64,000 nucleotides of DNA, taken from Nitrosovibrio sp. Nv17. GTDB taxonomy: Bacteria > Pseudomonadota > Gammaproteobacteria > Burkholderiales > Nitrosomonadaceae. The position numbers and the translations under genes were made by a program. The stretch covers positions 1-64,000 of the forward strand of contig NZ_FPIQ01000016.1 of assembly GCF_900119085.1 (NCBI RefSeq), read 5' to 3'. A model generated the notes under the pieces. It made no database searches and was not told the origin of the DNA. It worked only from the letters and a program-made list of their open reading frames with translations. Positions 16,494-25,816 of this stretch are shown one piece after another. Positions within the stretch are counted from its first letter, which is position 1; every line of letters begins with the position of its first letter.

Positions 16494-16940
16494 ATGCCAA
16501 GATCAGAGGCGCACGGCCCAGGCCGCATCGACAATCTGAGCCCCGACCAGCGGCGGGCGGCTATGCAGGCGGTGCGTTCGCAAAACACGCGGCCCGAGCT
16601 ACTTGTCCGGCAAACGGCGCACCGGATGGGGCTGCGCTTCAGACTCGGCAGGTGCGACCTACCAGGGTCTCCTGATCTTGTCTTTCCCCGCTACCGGTTG
16701 GCGGTGTTCGTTCATGGCTGCTTCTGGCACACGCATACAGGGTGCAGCCGCGCAACCACACCGAGGACGCGGCTCGACTATTGGCTACCCAAGTTCGCGC
16801 GGACCGTCGAGCGGGACGCACGAGCGGAGGAAGCCCTCAAACGCATGGGCTGGAAGGTGCTCGTCCTATGGGAATGCAGCTTGCGAGACGTTCCCGAGTT
16901 GGAGCGACAACTCGCAAGAGCGACGCACGGTCGAGATTAA
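16494..16940 (+). CDS. vsr: Very short patch repair endonuclease
   Basis: The 148-residue product shows Vsr signatures: RRAAMQAVRSQNTRPELLVR near the N-terminus, the catalytic Asp in GSPDLVFPRYRLAVFVHG, and the Phe-Trp-His residues of FVHGCFWHTHTGC that intercalate at T:G mismatches and hold zinc. Vsr nicks beside the T of T:G mismatches that arise when 5-methylcytosine deaminates, so it normally accompanies a cytosine-5 methylase. The only such gene here is DruM at 28.3-29.5 kb, at the far end of the converging operon. GAGGG lies 6 bases before the ATG. The gene converges on the HNH gene with 11 bp between stops. The gap 16315-16493 holds only an inverted repeat, AACTCCAA/TTGGAGTT. Confidence 0.9.
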   Translation: MPRSEAHGPGRIDNLSPDQRRAAMQAVRSQNTRPELLVRQTAHRMGLRFRLGRCDLPGSPDLVFPRYRLAVFVHGCFWHTHTGCSRATTPRTRLDYWLPKFARTVERDARAEEALKRMGWKVLVLWECSLRDVPELERQLARATHGRD

Positions 16941-16951
16941 CGATCCCGACC

Positions 16952-17869
16952 TCAATGGACGCTGGCGAAACGTTCTCGGTGATGAGCCAAGAAATGCGCG
17001 GCCGGCCAGAGGCGTTCGTCTTTTGGCAATATTAGCCGTCTATCTGTCGGCAAGAAGGTGCGTCGCAAATGCTCCGGCAGCTGATTGTGTGCGACCAACA
17101 GCCGCAAATCCTCACCGATAGAGATGAGATGGCGGTCAAATAGCCAATGTGCGGTGCCGCACAGGGCAATGCCATTCTGCACTATGTCGAGTCCTTGCTC
17201 GGCTACCGGGACAATGTGCGCCGCCTGCGCTTCTGCGCGCCCTCCACCGTTGATGATGCGCAGACCAGTAATGGCGCAAGTGTCGGCATAGGCGGCCAAC
17301 ACCGCGCGTCGAAAGTTCGCGTCCCGCACTGGCCGATTGAGAAGGAGCTGCGCGACGCGGCGGGCGCGCTCGATAGGATCGCTGGCCGCCGCTGCTTCTT
17401 CGGCCAAGTCAAGCGCTGGTACATCTAGCTGCAGTCGTATTGCATTCGCGGGAGCCAAGGTCATGGATAGTCCCTTTAAGGTGATTGCTGCGAAGTCCTC
17501 GTCCGCCAGCGGCCTTACCGATCGTCCCCTCAGCGCAACGCCTACACCCGCGCGCTGGGGAAGAGAGCGAAGCGGCCCTTCCTCGTATCGCCCGAGCGAG
17601 CTGAATGGTACTGGCGCATCAAAGAGCAGGTAGTCCGTCATCAATGCATAAGCGTGGGCCGCGTCGCGCGGATCATCAACGATGTCTGCGACCCTAGCCA
17701 CGGCGAAGTAGGCCATGGAGCCGTCGTTCTCCCGCGGCTCCCGATAGACGATCCAGTCTCCTCGCGCCGCGAGCATCGTGTCCCAATATAAGCGCTTGGG
17801 GAAATGATAGCGCGATGCCGCTTCGTCGTCGTAGGGTGATCCGGCCTTCGTGTCGAAAACGGCTTTCAC
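16952..17869 (-). CDS. HNH endonuclease, last gene of the Druantia operon
   Basis: The 305-residue product has an N-terminal part with no family I can name (YRYHFP-like start, DWIVYREPREND) and a C-terminal HNH nuclease domain at about 205-260: CAITGLRIINGG, then EAQAAHIVPVAEQGLDIVQN and GTAHWLFDRHLISI, giving the His, Asn and His of the motif. HNH proteins of this shape are often restriction or defence nucleases. Its ATG overlaps the stop of the DruE-type helicase by four bases (17866-17869), so it is translated from the same mRNA. A DNA-cutting effector role within the system is inference. The four named type II Druantia genes do not include it. Confidence 0.8.
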   Translation of the reverse strand: MKAVFDTKAGSPYDDEAASRYHFPKRLYWDTMLAARGDWIVYREPRENDGSMAYFAVARVADIVDDPRDAAHAYALMTDYLLFDAPVPFSSLGRYEEGPLRSLPQRAGVGVALRGRSVRPLADEDFAAITLKGLSMTLAPANAIRLQLDVPALDLAEEAAAASDPIERARRVAQLLLNRPVRDANFRRAVLAAYADTCAITGLRIINGGGRAEAQAAHIVPVAEQGLDIVQNGIALCGTAHWLFDRHLISIGEDLRLLVAHNQLPEHLRRTFLPTDRRLILPKDERLWPAAHFLAHHRERFASVH

Positions 17870-20800
17870 CGAGTGCTCCGAGAATTTTCCAGCGCGCGCA
17901 GTGGGCGTCGTTCCAACTCAAACGTGTCAACGAACCGGACCGCTTCGCCGCCGCCGAGCGCTACGCCTTCTGGACCGTCCTGCTTCCAGAGCGGGTGACT
18001 GATTACAATTGTGTGGGCGGCATCCCGCTGACCTTGCTCATAGAGACAGGCCAGACCTGTCGCAGGGTGCACGCCGGAGGAAAGCGAGCCCGGCCGCATC
18101 TGCGCGACAGTTTCTGCGAGAGCAGCCGCGCGTTCATGCCAGCCCGTAAGCTCGGGATGCTGCAAATCAGCCGCGTTCAGCCCGCATGCGTAGTCGGGCT
18201 CGAGCATCGCGCGTAGATAGGAGAGCCCGAGCCGCCAATCGAGCAGCCCGTGATATGGTCGATTGCTGTAACGTTGAATGCAGCGATAGCAGGATGTCTG
18301 GCACTGCGTAGCGTGCGCTTCCTCATTATTGTCCAGGAGATCGATCAACGGCCATGTGGCTGCATCCGAAACGAGGCTGCGAACGACATCGATGATGTAG
18401 GGCCTGTTCCCGCCGGCGTTCGCCCCGAGCCGCCGCGACAAGCCCGACCCGTTGATCAGCGCGTCAGCGATTTGCAGCATGGGCCGGCCGTCGCGCAGCC
18501 TCGGTTCCAGCGCCTCGAACTCGTCGGCTGAGACGTCGAGCTCGATCGCCGCCCGTTGCACCAGCATTTGCGTCGCGCTGATCGCTGCAGCTCGTGTGGG
18601 AAGATGGGAATTCATGCCGCGCCGGGCGACCCGATCGAGCGTGAGCCGACGATCAAAATGCATCATCTCGAGATATAGCGCGTCGGTTTCCTTCTTAGCT
18701 ATAAGGCTGAACGTGGTGACGCTGTTGGGGTCCGTCGCCCACCGGCCGGCACTGCGCTGATCGGAGGCATGGTCAAGATCGATCGCTTGGATTGCGTGCA
18801 GCTCGGTCATTGCGTGGGAGGGCGGAACTGGAACGGCAAGATCCTCGGCCTCGATGATCGTGAACCGCTCCGCTCCTCCTTGATCGCCATCGGGCCCGTC
18901 GTTGAGTTGCATGATAGTCACGCCCGCCCCGCGGCGGACGCGGACGTTGTCCACTTCGACCATCTCGCCATGATGCAAGACCGTCGCGACCGTGCGGGTC
19001 GCCATGCGCCCGATCGTATCGAGATCATTTCGTTCGGGTCTGAAGTCGGTCCGGAAGGCGGCCGGCGTAATGTAGAGCAGGAAGTATTCGCTCGGAATGT
19101 CCGCGAGGCAGTCTTCGCAGGCGAGCGCTTCGATAGGCTGATTAACGGAATAGCGAGCCGATCCGCACATGGGACAGAGCGCGACGTGATGATCTGATTC
19201 GCGCCAGGTCGAGGCCGCGGCGATGAGCAGGTCGCGTCCCCGCCGCTCTGGCGGCAAGAGGTCGCCGGTGAAACCAACGACCCGATGCCTGCGCTTGTCC
19301 TTGGTGAGAATCGAACCCGGTGCGAATTCAAAGACCGCCATATCAAGGTCGCGATCCATCGTCGACCAGTCATAGTTTGCGTCTCTCTCGTCGCTTTCCG
19401 GCCGCAAGCCCAGATAGAGCTGACGCACGCGCGTCGGCATCCCGTACATGGGGAGCAGGCCTCGCTCAGCGAGAAACTGCGCCAGACCACGCCGCATGTT
19501 ACGCGGCCGGAATTCGCGCTCAGCCCAAATCTCATCGATAAGGCGGTCTACCGTGGCGTGGTGCCGCAAACGGTCCCTTTGCGCCCCGTCAATGGTCGCG
19601 GCTACGATGAAGCCCTCGCGAACCGCCTCAGTAGCTTGCAGCGAGCGCCGCAACTCAGCCGGCCAGTCGTCGCTTGGGACGTCTGCATAATATTCGTCCG
19701 TCGGGACGTATTCGCCGTGGACGTCCGGCGGCACGAGCCCGTCGCTTGGGAACCCCACGCCGCGCGCTTCATATTCGCGGCGGAGGAGATCGAACGCAGC
19801 GCGCAGCCACACCTTGCGCAAGAGACGCAAGGGGATGGGATCATGATCGACCGCCAAGAAAGGCGGAGGCGGCGGATCGCCGGTGATCGCGCCGGGATGC
19901 GCAAAATAATAGGCGTCGTGACTGCGCCCGCGGCAGAACGTGACCACGAGCGAGAAAGCTTGGCCGCGCCGACCAGCTCGACCGACCCTCTGCTGATAGT
20001 TGAAGCGTTGCGGCGGCATGTTCGCCTGATAGACGCTTTGAAGCGAGCCAATGTCGATGCCGACTTCCATGGTCGTGGTCACGGAGAGCATGTCGATCTC
20101 GCGGGCGCGCCGAGAAACTGCATTTTCGCCCTCGACGAAGATGCCCTTGAACTTTCGAAGGCGGTCAGCGAAGTCGTCGGTCTGCCCGGTGAGCTCTTCG
20201 CACCGCAGCCGGAAGCGTCGAACGCCGCCTGCTCGTCCTCGAGCGATACGGCGGCCCAAAAAATTGGACCGCCATAGATCCATGACGGGGCCTGTCGGAT
20301 CGGGTGGCAATGGGTCATAGCACCGAGTGCATAAGCCGACGCCTCGGTGCATGTGGACGCGCTCGCACGATCCGCAGCGCCAGTAGGGATCGGGCTCGCT
20401 GGCAATCCGCAGATAGACGTTTTGCACGCGCATCACGCCGTTCTGGTGACCGAGGCCGCTCAATCGACGAAGCACATCATCCAAACCAACTCCGCCGTCA
20501 TCGCCAAACACTGCGCCAGCAAAGCGCGCGACACGATTAGTCGGAGGGATTGCGGAGGCGTCGGGCCACTCACGCGCGCGCGTCGGGTCGAAGAACTTGT
20601 TTTCATGCACGCGCGTGGCGCTGGCGAAGACCCTCAACCAGGCGTCCATGCGATCAACATCCTGACCGGCCTCGGGCGAAGTGGATGGATAGGCCAGCCC
20701 CGTTTCCTCCAACGCGAAAAACGTGTTGGCGAAGATAACGTCGTCGACAAGTTCGCACTGCTCCTGAAATATCCGGAGCCAAAGTTGCTGGCGGTCGGTG

Positions 20801-23718
20801 TCGGACAACGCCGAATTATAGCGGATCGCCCCGCCCACTTCTTGAAAGGCTTCATACCATGGTCTGCCGCGGAACGTCTGGAGACCAACCTCGTCGAACG
20901 GATGTACGCCGAGACGCACATATTCGGCGATGAGCTCGCCGACGTCGCCGACGTCGTCGGCTTGATATTCAAATATACGCGAGAGCTGCACCTTGCGGTT
21001 GACGACGCTCACCTGTCGATCAGTGTTTTGCCTTTGCAGCGCCGCCGCGAGGTCCAGGCCCGCCTGAACGTCGGTGCTCATCAACTCGCGGATGCGCAAG
21101 GCCGTCTCGTCTGGATCCAATGCTTCGGTGGTGCGGCGTTCGAGATAAGCGCGCGCCACAGAGACGAGCACCTCGCGGCGCAAATCACGCAAATGCAACC
21201 GCTCGATTTCAAGAGACTGGTTGGCTGCATCCTGCCGACTGTCGGAAAAGACGATGCTCTTCGGGTCGGCACCGATCGCATAGAGCAGTTCGAAGAGTTC
21301 GGTCGCAACGAGCTGCGACGCCTTGCTTACGCCCGTTCGGAACGCCCTGATCGGAGAGCGCGATCTGCTGGTTGGAGGGCGGTTGGAATAATCTGTCCCA
21401 CATTTCGGGCAGCAAAATGGCTGCGCCGACTTCACCCCAATTGTGCGACCGCGCCGTTGAACGGCAGCATCCGCCTGGAAATAGAGATGACCGGTAATCG
21501 ATCCTGCCGGGACGTCGTATCCGGCTGTTGCCACCCCGGTCTCGGGATTGAGGCTTGCGGGTTCCCAGGTGTCGAAGCCGCTTTCGGGAAGCTGCGGGGT
21601 CGTTCTTCGCGGCCAAAACACTACAAACTGATCCTGCGTCATGCGGTCGTAATATTCGGCAGCGGCCCGTTCCGGCAGGTTCTCAAGTTCGGCCGTTGCC
21701 GGCAGTAGCTCCGTCTCGCGCCGCCCGCCGTTGATCGTACCGCGCTGGCCTCCGATCAAAAGATCACCGCATGCTTCGCAATACAGCAGCTCGAACAGCC
21801 TGCGTCCGCGCGCTTCGCCCGGCGCAGGCGCGGCATGGGATAGCCCGCGGTCAACGCTCAGGCTCGAATATTCCACGCGGTTTTTGTCATCTGCCGAGGG
21901 CACCGCAAAAAGTCCCTCGATGTTGCGGACGAAGCAGTGAAGCCGGAACGACGGCGTCGCGGGGAGAATGTCGGCCGTTCCGCGAAAAGCTGCCGATTCC
22001 GGAAGCGCTCGCGCGAGCATAAGGCCCCGGACCGCCGCCTGGCTTCCCCCGTCGACGAACGCAGTTTCGGCCACATCGGCGATCGAGTGCGCGCGCACGC
22101 CCTCGCCTTCTCGACAGCATTGGGTCAGCACGGCCGCCGCAGCTTCAGCCAAAGCTGAAACAAGGCGCTGGTTGTCGGCGATGCCCAGAGCGCGTGCCGC
22201 ATCCACTACGGCGAGTTGCGCTGATGAGGGATCTTCCAGGCCTGCAACAAAGTCCACGCCGCCCGAACAGGCTGCCAACAGAGCCTCGAACGGCTCAGCC
22301 GGCACGCGTCCGCCTTCCCATTGGGGCAGCTCCGGAACGCCGCGGACCACGCAATCGGACCAGAAGTCGGTCGCTTCCGAGCCCGGATCCTCAGAGCCGC
22401 TGCACGTACCGAACGGCGCGAACATATCGCGTAGGTAGCGTTTCGACTGCTCTCCTCGTTCACCATCCATCGGCAGCGAGGCCGAAGAGGCGAGGATGCG
22501 AAGCTTGTATCGGTGCTCGAGCCGGTCAAGACCAAGGCGCTGGATTAACGATTTGACGAGAAATGCCACCTCAGTTCCAGCCGAGCCGCGGATCAGGTGT
22601 AGCTCGTCGAAAACCAAGTAGAAATAGGCACCGTCATTTTGCTCGAGCCATCCGCGGGTTTGCTCGAACATTCCCTGTTCGACTTCCCGCGACAGCATCG
22701 CCCCGAGCATCGAGGCGTTGGTTACGAGTACGTCGGGCGGACTTGCGTGCATGTCCCAGCGCGAGAGCATTTCCCCGCCGTCGAGCGACGGGAATATGTA
22801 TCGCGTGAGGTCGGGCGACCTCATCCCTTCCGCCCGGGCCCGTTCGGCCGCTTCGGCGTCGTGACGCCGCGCTGCAGCTTGATTCTGCTCATGCTCTAAA
22901 AGCGCGAGGCGGAGTTGCCGCAGGCGGTGCGCCCGCCGATCGCGCTCGGCTTGCTCTCCTGCAATCCGGGGGTGGCGCTCGTAGCCGGTCACCGGCGTCG
23001 AGCCGGTATATTGACCGAAGAAGATGCGGTTGCCGGCGAAGCGGTGATCCATGACGCCGCGGGCATCGTCGGAGTCCAGAGTTCGGCGGAGCCGCACCAT
23101 CTGATCTTCCACCAGAGCGTTCATGGGATATAGCACGAGCGCGCGAACGGCCGCCGTGCGGTTTTCGCCAGTCCGTTGCGGCACCCACCGCGAGCGCGGC
23201 GTGTTCCACCAGTCGTTTGACAGGTAGCCTGGCGAGGGCGCTTGCCAGGACACGGCTTCGTTAGCGATTGCCGCGAGAACGGGCAGCATGAAGCTCTCGG
23301 TCTTCCCTGAGCCGGTTCCCGACGCGACGATCCCGGGTTTACCCGACCGCACACCGCGCGTCAGCATTTCCATTTGATGCTGATATGGCGGATAGCTTGA
23401 AGCCCGTCTGAGCTCGCCGTCGTTAGGGCGGCCCTCGAACAATCCCGACAACGCCAGTTCTACAAAGGCGAGGCGGCCAGCGCGGCTCAAAGGCTCCAGC
23501 GGACCTCGCGCCATGTCGACCAGATCCTCGAGGCTCAGTTCGCTTGAGCGATAGCGAGGGACCGGTTCAATGAAGGGAAGCGTCGCGAAGACGTCCGGGC
23601 GGCCGAGCAGCTCGTGGCGAGCCGCCTGAACGGCCGGATCGGATATGCGAAAGCTGGTCTCGACATAGGATGTGAAGAAGTCCTGGATGCGATTGAAACC
23701 ACCAATCGGATCAAGCAC
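17866..23718 (-). CDS. druE: DruE-type giant DEAD/DEAH helicase with DUF1998 region (Druantia type II)
   Basis: This roughly 1950-residue protein has a superfamily 2 helicase core: Walker A in ASGTGSGKTE at about 133-142, motif Ia in LYPMNALVEDQM, a DELH box in YLVFDELHLI, and C-terminal helicase motifs in TTMEVGIDIGSLQ and QQRVGRAGRRGQ. Several Cys pairs suggest zinc ribbons (YCEACGDLL, CCPKCGTDY, YWRCGSCERVH, ALCPMCGS). Near the C-terminus, CQTSCYRCIQRYSN is the cysteine motif typical of DUF1998. DruE of Druantia has this fused layout and size. The GTG at 23718 is preceded by GGGGAGG with a 6-base gap and was chosen; GTG 23733 is the alternative. It overlaps DruG upstream and the HNH gene downstream. 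Confidence 0.85.
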   Translation of the reverse strand: MLDPIGGFNRIQDFFTSYVETSFRISDPAVQAARHELLGRPDVFATLPFIEPVPRYRSSELSLEDLVDMARGPLEPLSRAGRLAFVELALSGLFEGRPNDGELRRASSYPPYQHQMEMLTRGVRSGKPGIVASGTGSGKTESFMLPVLAAIANEAVSWQAPSPGYLSNDWWNTPRSRWVPQRTGENRTAAVRALVLYPMNALVEDQMVRLRRTLDSDDARGVMDHRFAGNRIFFGQYTGSTPVTGYERHPRIAGEQAERDRRAHRLRQLRLALLEHEQNQAAARRHDAEAAERARAEGMRSPDLTRYIFPSLDGGEMLSRWDMHASPPDVLVTNASMLGAMLSREVEQGMFEQTRGWLEQNDGAYFYLVFDELHLIRGSAGTEVAFLVKSLIQRLGLDRLEHRYKLRILASSASLPMDGERGEQSKRYLRDMFAPFGTCSGSEDPGSEATDFWSDCVVRGVPELPQWEGGRVPAEPFEALLAACSGGVDFVAGLEDPSSAQLAVVDAARALGIADNQRLVSALAEAAAAVLTQCCREGEGVRAHSIADVAETAFVDGGSQAAVRGLMLARALPESAAFRGTADILPATPSFRLHCFVRNIEGLFAVPSADDKNRVEYSSLSVDRGLSHAAPAPGEARGRRLFELLYCEACGDLLIGGQRGTINGGRRETELLPATAELENLPERAAAEYYDRMTQDQFVVFWPRRTTPQLPESGFDTWEPASLNPETGVATAGYDVPAGSITGHLYFQADAAVQRRGRTIGVKSAQPFCCPKCGTDYSNRPPTSRSRSPIRAFRTGVSKASQLVATELFELLYAIGADPKSIVFSDSRQDAANQSLEIERLHLRDLRREVLVSVARAYLERRTTEALDPDETALRIRELMSTDVQAGLDLAAALQRQNTDRQVSVVNRKVQLSRIFEYQADDVGDVGELIAEYVRLGVHPFDEVGLQTFRGRPWYEAFQEVGGAIRYNSALSDTDRQQLWLRIFQEQCELVDDVIFANTFFALEETGLAYPSTSPEAGQDVDRMDAWLRVFASATRVHENKFFDPTRAREWPDASAIPPTNRVARFAGAVFGDDGGVGLDDVLRRLSGLGHQNGVMRVQNVYLRIASEPDPYWRCGSCERVHMHRGVGLCTRCYDPLPPDPTGPVMDLWRSNFLGRRIARGRAGGVRRFRLRCEELTGQTDDFADRLRKFKGIFVEGENAVSRRAREIDMLSVTTTMEVGIDIGSLQSVYQANMPPQRFNYQQRVGRAGRRGQAFSLVVTFCRGRSHDAYYFAHPGAITGDPPPPPFLAVDHDPIPLRLLRKVWLRAAFDLLRREYEARGVGFPSDGLVPPDVHGEYVPTDEYYADVPSDDWPAELRRSLQATEAVREGFIVAATIDGAQRDRLRHHATVDRLIDEIWAEREFRPRNMRRGLAQFLAERGLLPMYGMPTRVRQLYLGLRPESDERDANYDWSTMDRDLDMAVFEFAPGSILTKDKRRHRVVGFTGDLLPPERRGRDLLIAAASTWRESDHHVALCPMCGSARYSVNQPIEALACEDCLADIPSEYFLLYITPAAFRTDFRPERNDLDTIGRMATRTVATVLHHGEMVEVDNVRVRRGAGVTIMQLNDGPDGDQGGAERFTIIEAEDLAVPVPPSHAMTELHAIQAIDLDHASDQRSAGRWATDPNSVTTFSLIAKKETDALYLEMMHFDRRLTLDRVARRGMNSHLPTRAAAISATQMLVQRAAIELDVSADEFEALEPRLRDGRPMLQIADALINGSGLSRRLGANAGGNRPYIIDVVRSLVSDAATWPLIDLLDNNEEAHATQCQTSCYRCIQRYSNRPYHGLLDWRLGLSYLRAMLEPDYACGLNAADLQHPELTGWHERAAALAETVAQMRPGSLSSGVHPATGLACLYEQGQRDAAHTIVISHPLWKQDGPEGVALGGGEAVRFVDTFELERRPLRALENSRSTR

Positions 23719-25816
23719 GGTCGGCCTCCCCACGGGCTTCGTCGTTTCGGACGCTGCCGATCTCGCAGCAGAAGCGGCGCGCCGCCTTCAACATCGCGTC
23801 GCTGGCCTCGGGAGCGAGCGCCGCCGCTTCAACAGCGATCCTGGCGACCCGTAGTGCCGTCGCAATGCTCAATTCCATCTCTGGCAGCGCCGTCAGCACC
23901 GCCGTCGCGGGCGACAGGTCGTCTGGCCGCTCACCGACGTCGACGCGGCAGGCGATCGCGTTGACGGTGCCACTGAGCAAGGTGGGCGCGGCCAGACCGG
24001 CAGCCTCGACGACCGCGCGCTCGATGGTCATGCGGCAGGCACCGGGCGGAATGGCTTGGGCCTCTTCGGCGTCCCGGTCGATGAGCGTTGCGAAGAGCAG
24101 CAAGGGTCGGGGCAACATGCCGCGCCGGACCAAAGCTACGAGAGCGGGATGCCAATGACGCGCCGCAGATCGCTCAATACCGCGCAGCTCCACGAGGAAG
24201 ACGCGTCCTTCCGCGGCGTGGCCGGCCGCTTGAGCAATTTGCGACGGTAGATTGGAGCCTGGCCGCGACCAGAGATCCTCGGGCGTCAGAACCGTCGTAT
24301 CCGCGTCGAAGGGAATGAGGCGCCCGGCCGCCATCAGGGACTCGGCCACACGGACGAAATTCTCAACGTCAGGCCCCTCGAGGATCGGCACCTCTCCGGC
24401 GAGCAGGTAGGCGGCGAAGGCCGCCGTCGCTTCTTTGCCCGCCGCCGTCAATAGGCTGCAGGAAGCTATTCGTCGCCCAAGTTCCGCGCGGTCGATCCGC
24501 TCTTTGCCGTCGGATGCCGACACCACGGTCAACGGACGCGCAATCAATGCTGCCCGCCCTTCTGTTGCGGCCATTTTACTGGCGAGTCTGGCCAGCTCGG
24601 CACCGGCGGCGCGGATGGCTTTCTCGCGGATGGCGGCATCAGACCGCAGCGCCGATACAGCGCTTACGAGAGATTGGCGCTCGACTTGCAGCGCGTCGAT
24701 CTCTTTGCGCAACCTCGCCATTTCCACGTTTGCGGCGGCACGATCGGCGTCAAGCGCGTTGACGGTTGCCGCCTGGCGATCCGCTAGACGCCGATCGAGA
24801 TCGACGAGAGCCTCGGCTTCGCGGACGCTCATAATCGTCTGGAGCTCTCCCTCTCTCTTGGCGCGCAACTCCGCGAGGTCGGCGTCGAGTTTGCGTTGTC
24901 GCTCCTCTTTTTCGTCAACCAGTTTACGCTCGAAGGCGGCCCTTGCTTCACAACGCCCGATTTCGGCCTCTTGCGCGATCGCCTTTGCGACCGCGGCGGC
25001 GATGCCCGGGTCGTCTCGGACGGTAGCGAAGTAGGCAGCGAGAACGTCGCGATCGGCAGACAATCGAGCGGCTAGTTCGCCTGAACGCAGCGCTTCATAG
25101 GCCAACTCAGGATCGACGCCAATTGCCGAGATTCGCCCCGCCACGTCGTCGCGGTGCAGTTCCAGCCAAGTGATGAGTTCAGGAAGACGGGGATCATTGG
25201 CACCGGCAAGGGCGCGAACGACATGCGCAACATAATCGGCGTCAGAAGACCAATCATAGACCGCCAAAGGTTCGGCATTAGCAGGGTCGTAGAGCAGTTG
25301 CGTCGTCTCGGCAGCGGGCTGGGAAACAACGTTTGCCTGCTCAAACGGCATGCAAGCGACCTTGCCGAGGCTTCGATCCGCACATCGCAGCCGCCCGTCC
25401 TGCTCGCGGTCGAGATGAAGAGCGAGGGCGTAATCTGCAGCGAATCGAACTATCCAGCGTCCAGGATCATCCGCGCCATCCCATCCTTGGCGGGTAAAGA
25501 GGAAGCGCGCAGCTTCAACTGATCCCAGGTCTTTCAGATCTGCAAAGCGCGGCACGAACCGGTGTGGGCCGATGCGCAGCTGCCGGGCGCCCGGCCTCCC
25601 TTCTTCGGTCACTTGAAAGACAAGCCACTCGCCCGGACTGCCTTCCCCGGGGAGCGCTCCCGCCAGTTCGATTTGGCCGAGCTTCGGAAAAAGCTTTCGC
25701 GGATCTTCGAGGGGGTCCCAGCCCTCTTGAGACGCTATCGCCACAACGTCGACCGGGGTGCGCACGCCCCGCCGGCGAGTGAGCCGACCAATATACCAGG
25801 GCCGGCTGACGCTCAT
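23711..25816 (-). CDS. druG: DruG-like protein of a type II Druantia system
   Basis: The 701-residue product shows no enzyme motif I can identify. The N-terminal 270 residues look globular. A strongly charged, Ala/Leu/Glu-rich stretch at about 300-415 (RKLDADLAELRAKREGELQT and beyond) should form a long coiled coil, and a C-terminal half follows. Position between DruF-like and DruE-type genes with overlapping ends supports the name; sequence similarity was not testable. ATG overlaps the stop of the upstream gene by four bases (25813-25816), and its stop overlaps the start of the helicase gene. Confidence 0.7.
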   Translation of the reverse strand: MSVSRPWYIGRLTRRRGVRTPVDVVAIASQEGWDPLEDPRKLFPKLGQIELAGALPGEGSPGEWLVFQVTEEGRPGARQLRIGPHRFVPRFADLKDLGSVEAARFLFTRQGWDGADDPGRWIVRFAADYALALHLDREQDGRLRCADRSLGKVACMPFEQANVVSQPAAETTQLLYDPANAEPLAVYDWSSDADYVAHVVRALAGANDPRLPELITWLELHRDDVAGRISAIGVDPELAYEALRSGELAARLSADRDVLAAYFATVRDDPGIAAAVAKAIAQEAEIGRCEARAAFERKLVDEKEERQRKLDADLAELRAKREGELQTIMSVREAEALVDLDRRLADRQAATVNALDADRAAANVEMARLRKEIDALQVERQSLVSAVSALRSDAAIREKAIRAAGAELARLASKMAATEGRAALIARPLTVVSASDGKERIDRAELGRRIASCSLLTAAGKEATAAFAAYLLAGEVPILEGPDVENFVRVAESLMAAGRLIPFDADTTVLTPEDLWSRPGSNLPSQIAQAAGHAAEGRVFLVELRGIERSAARHWHPALVALVRRGMLPRPLLLFATLIDRDAEEAQAIPPGACRMTIERAVVEAAGLAAPTLLSGTVNAIACRVDVGERPDDLSPATAVLTALPEMELSIATALRVARIAVEAAALAPEASDAMLKAARRFCCEIGSVRNDEARGEADRA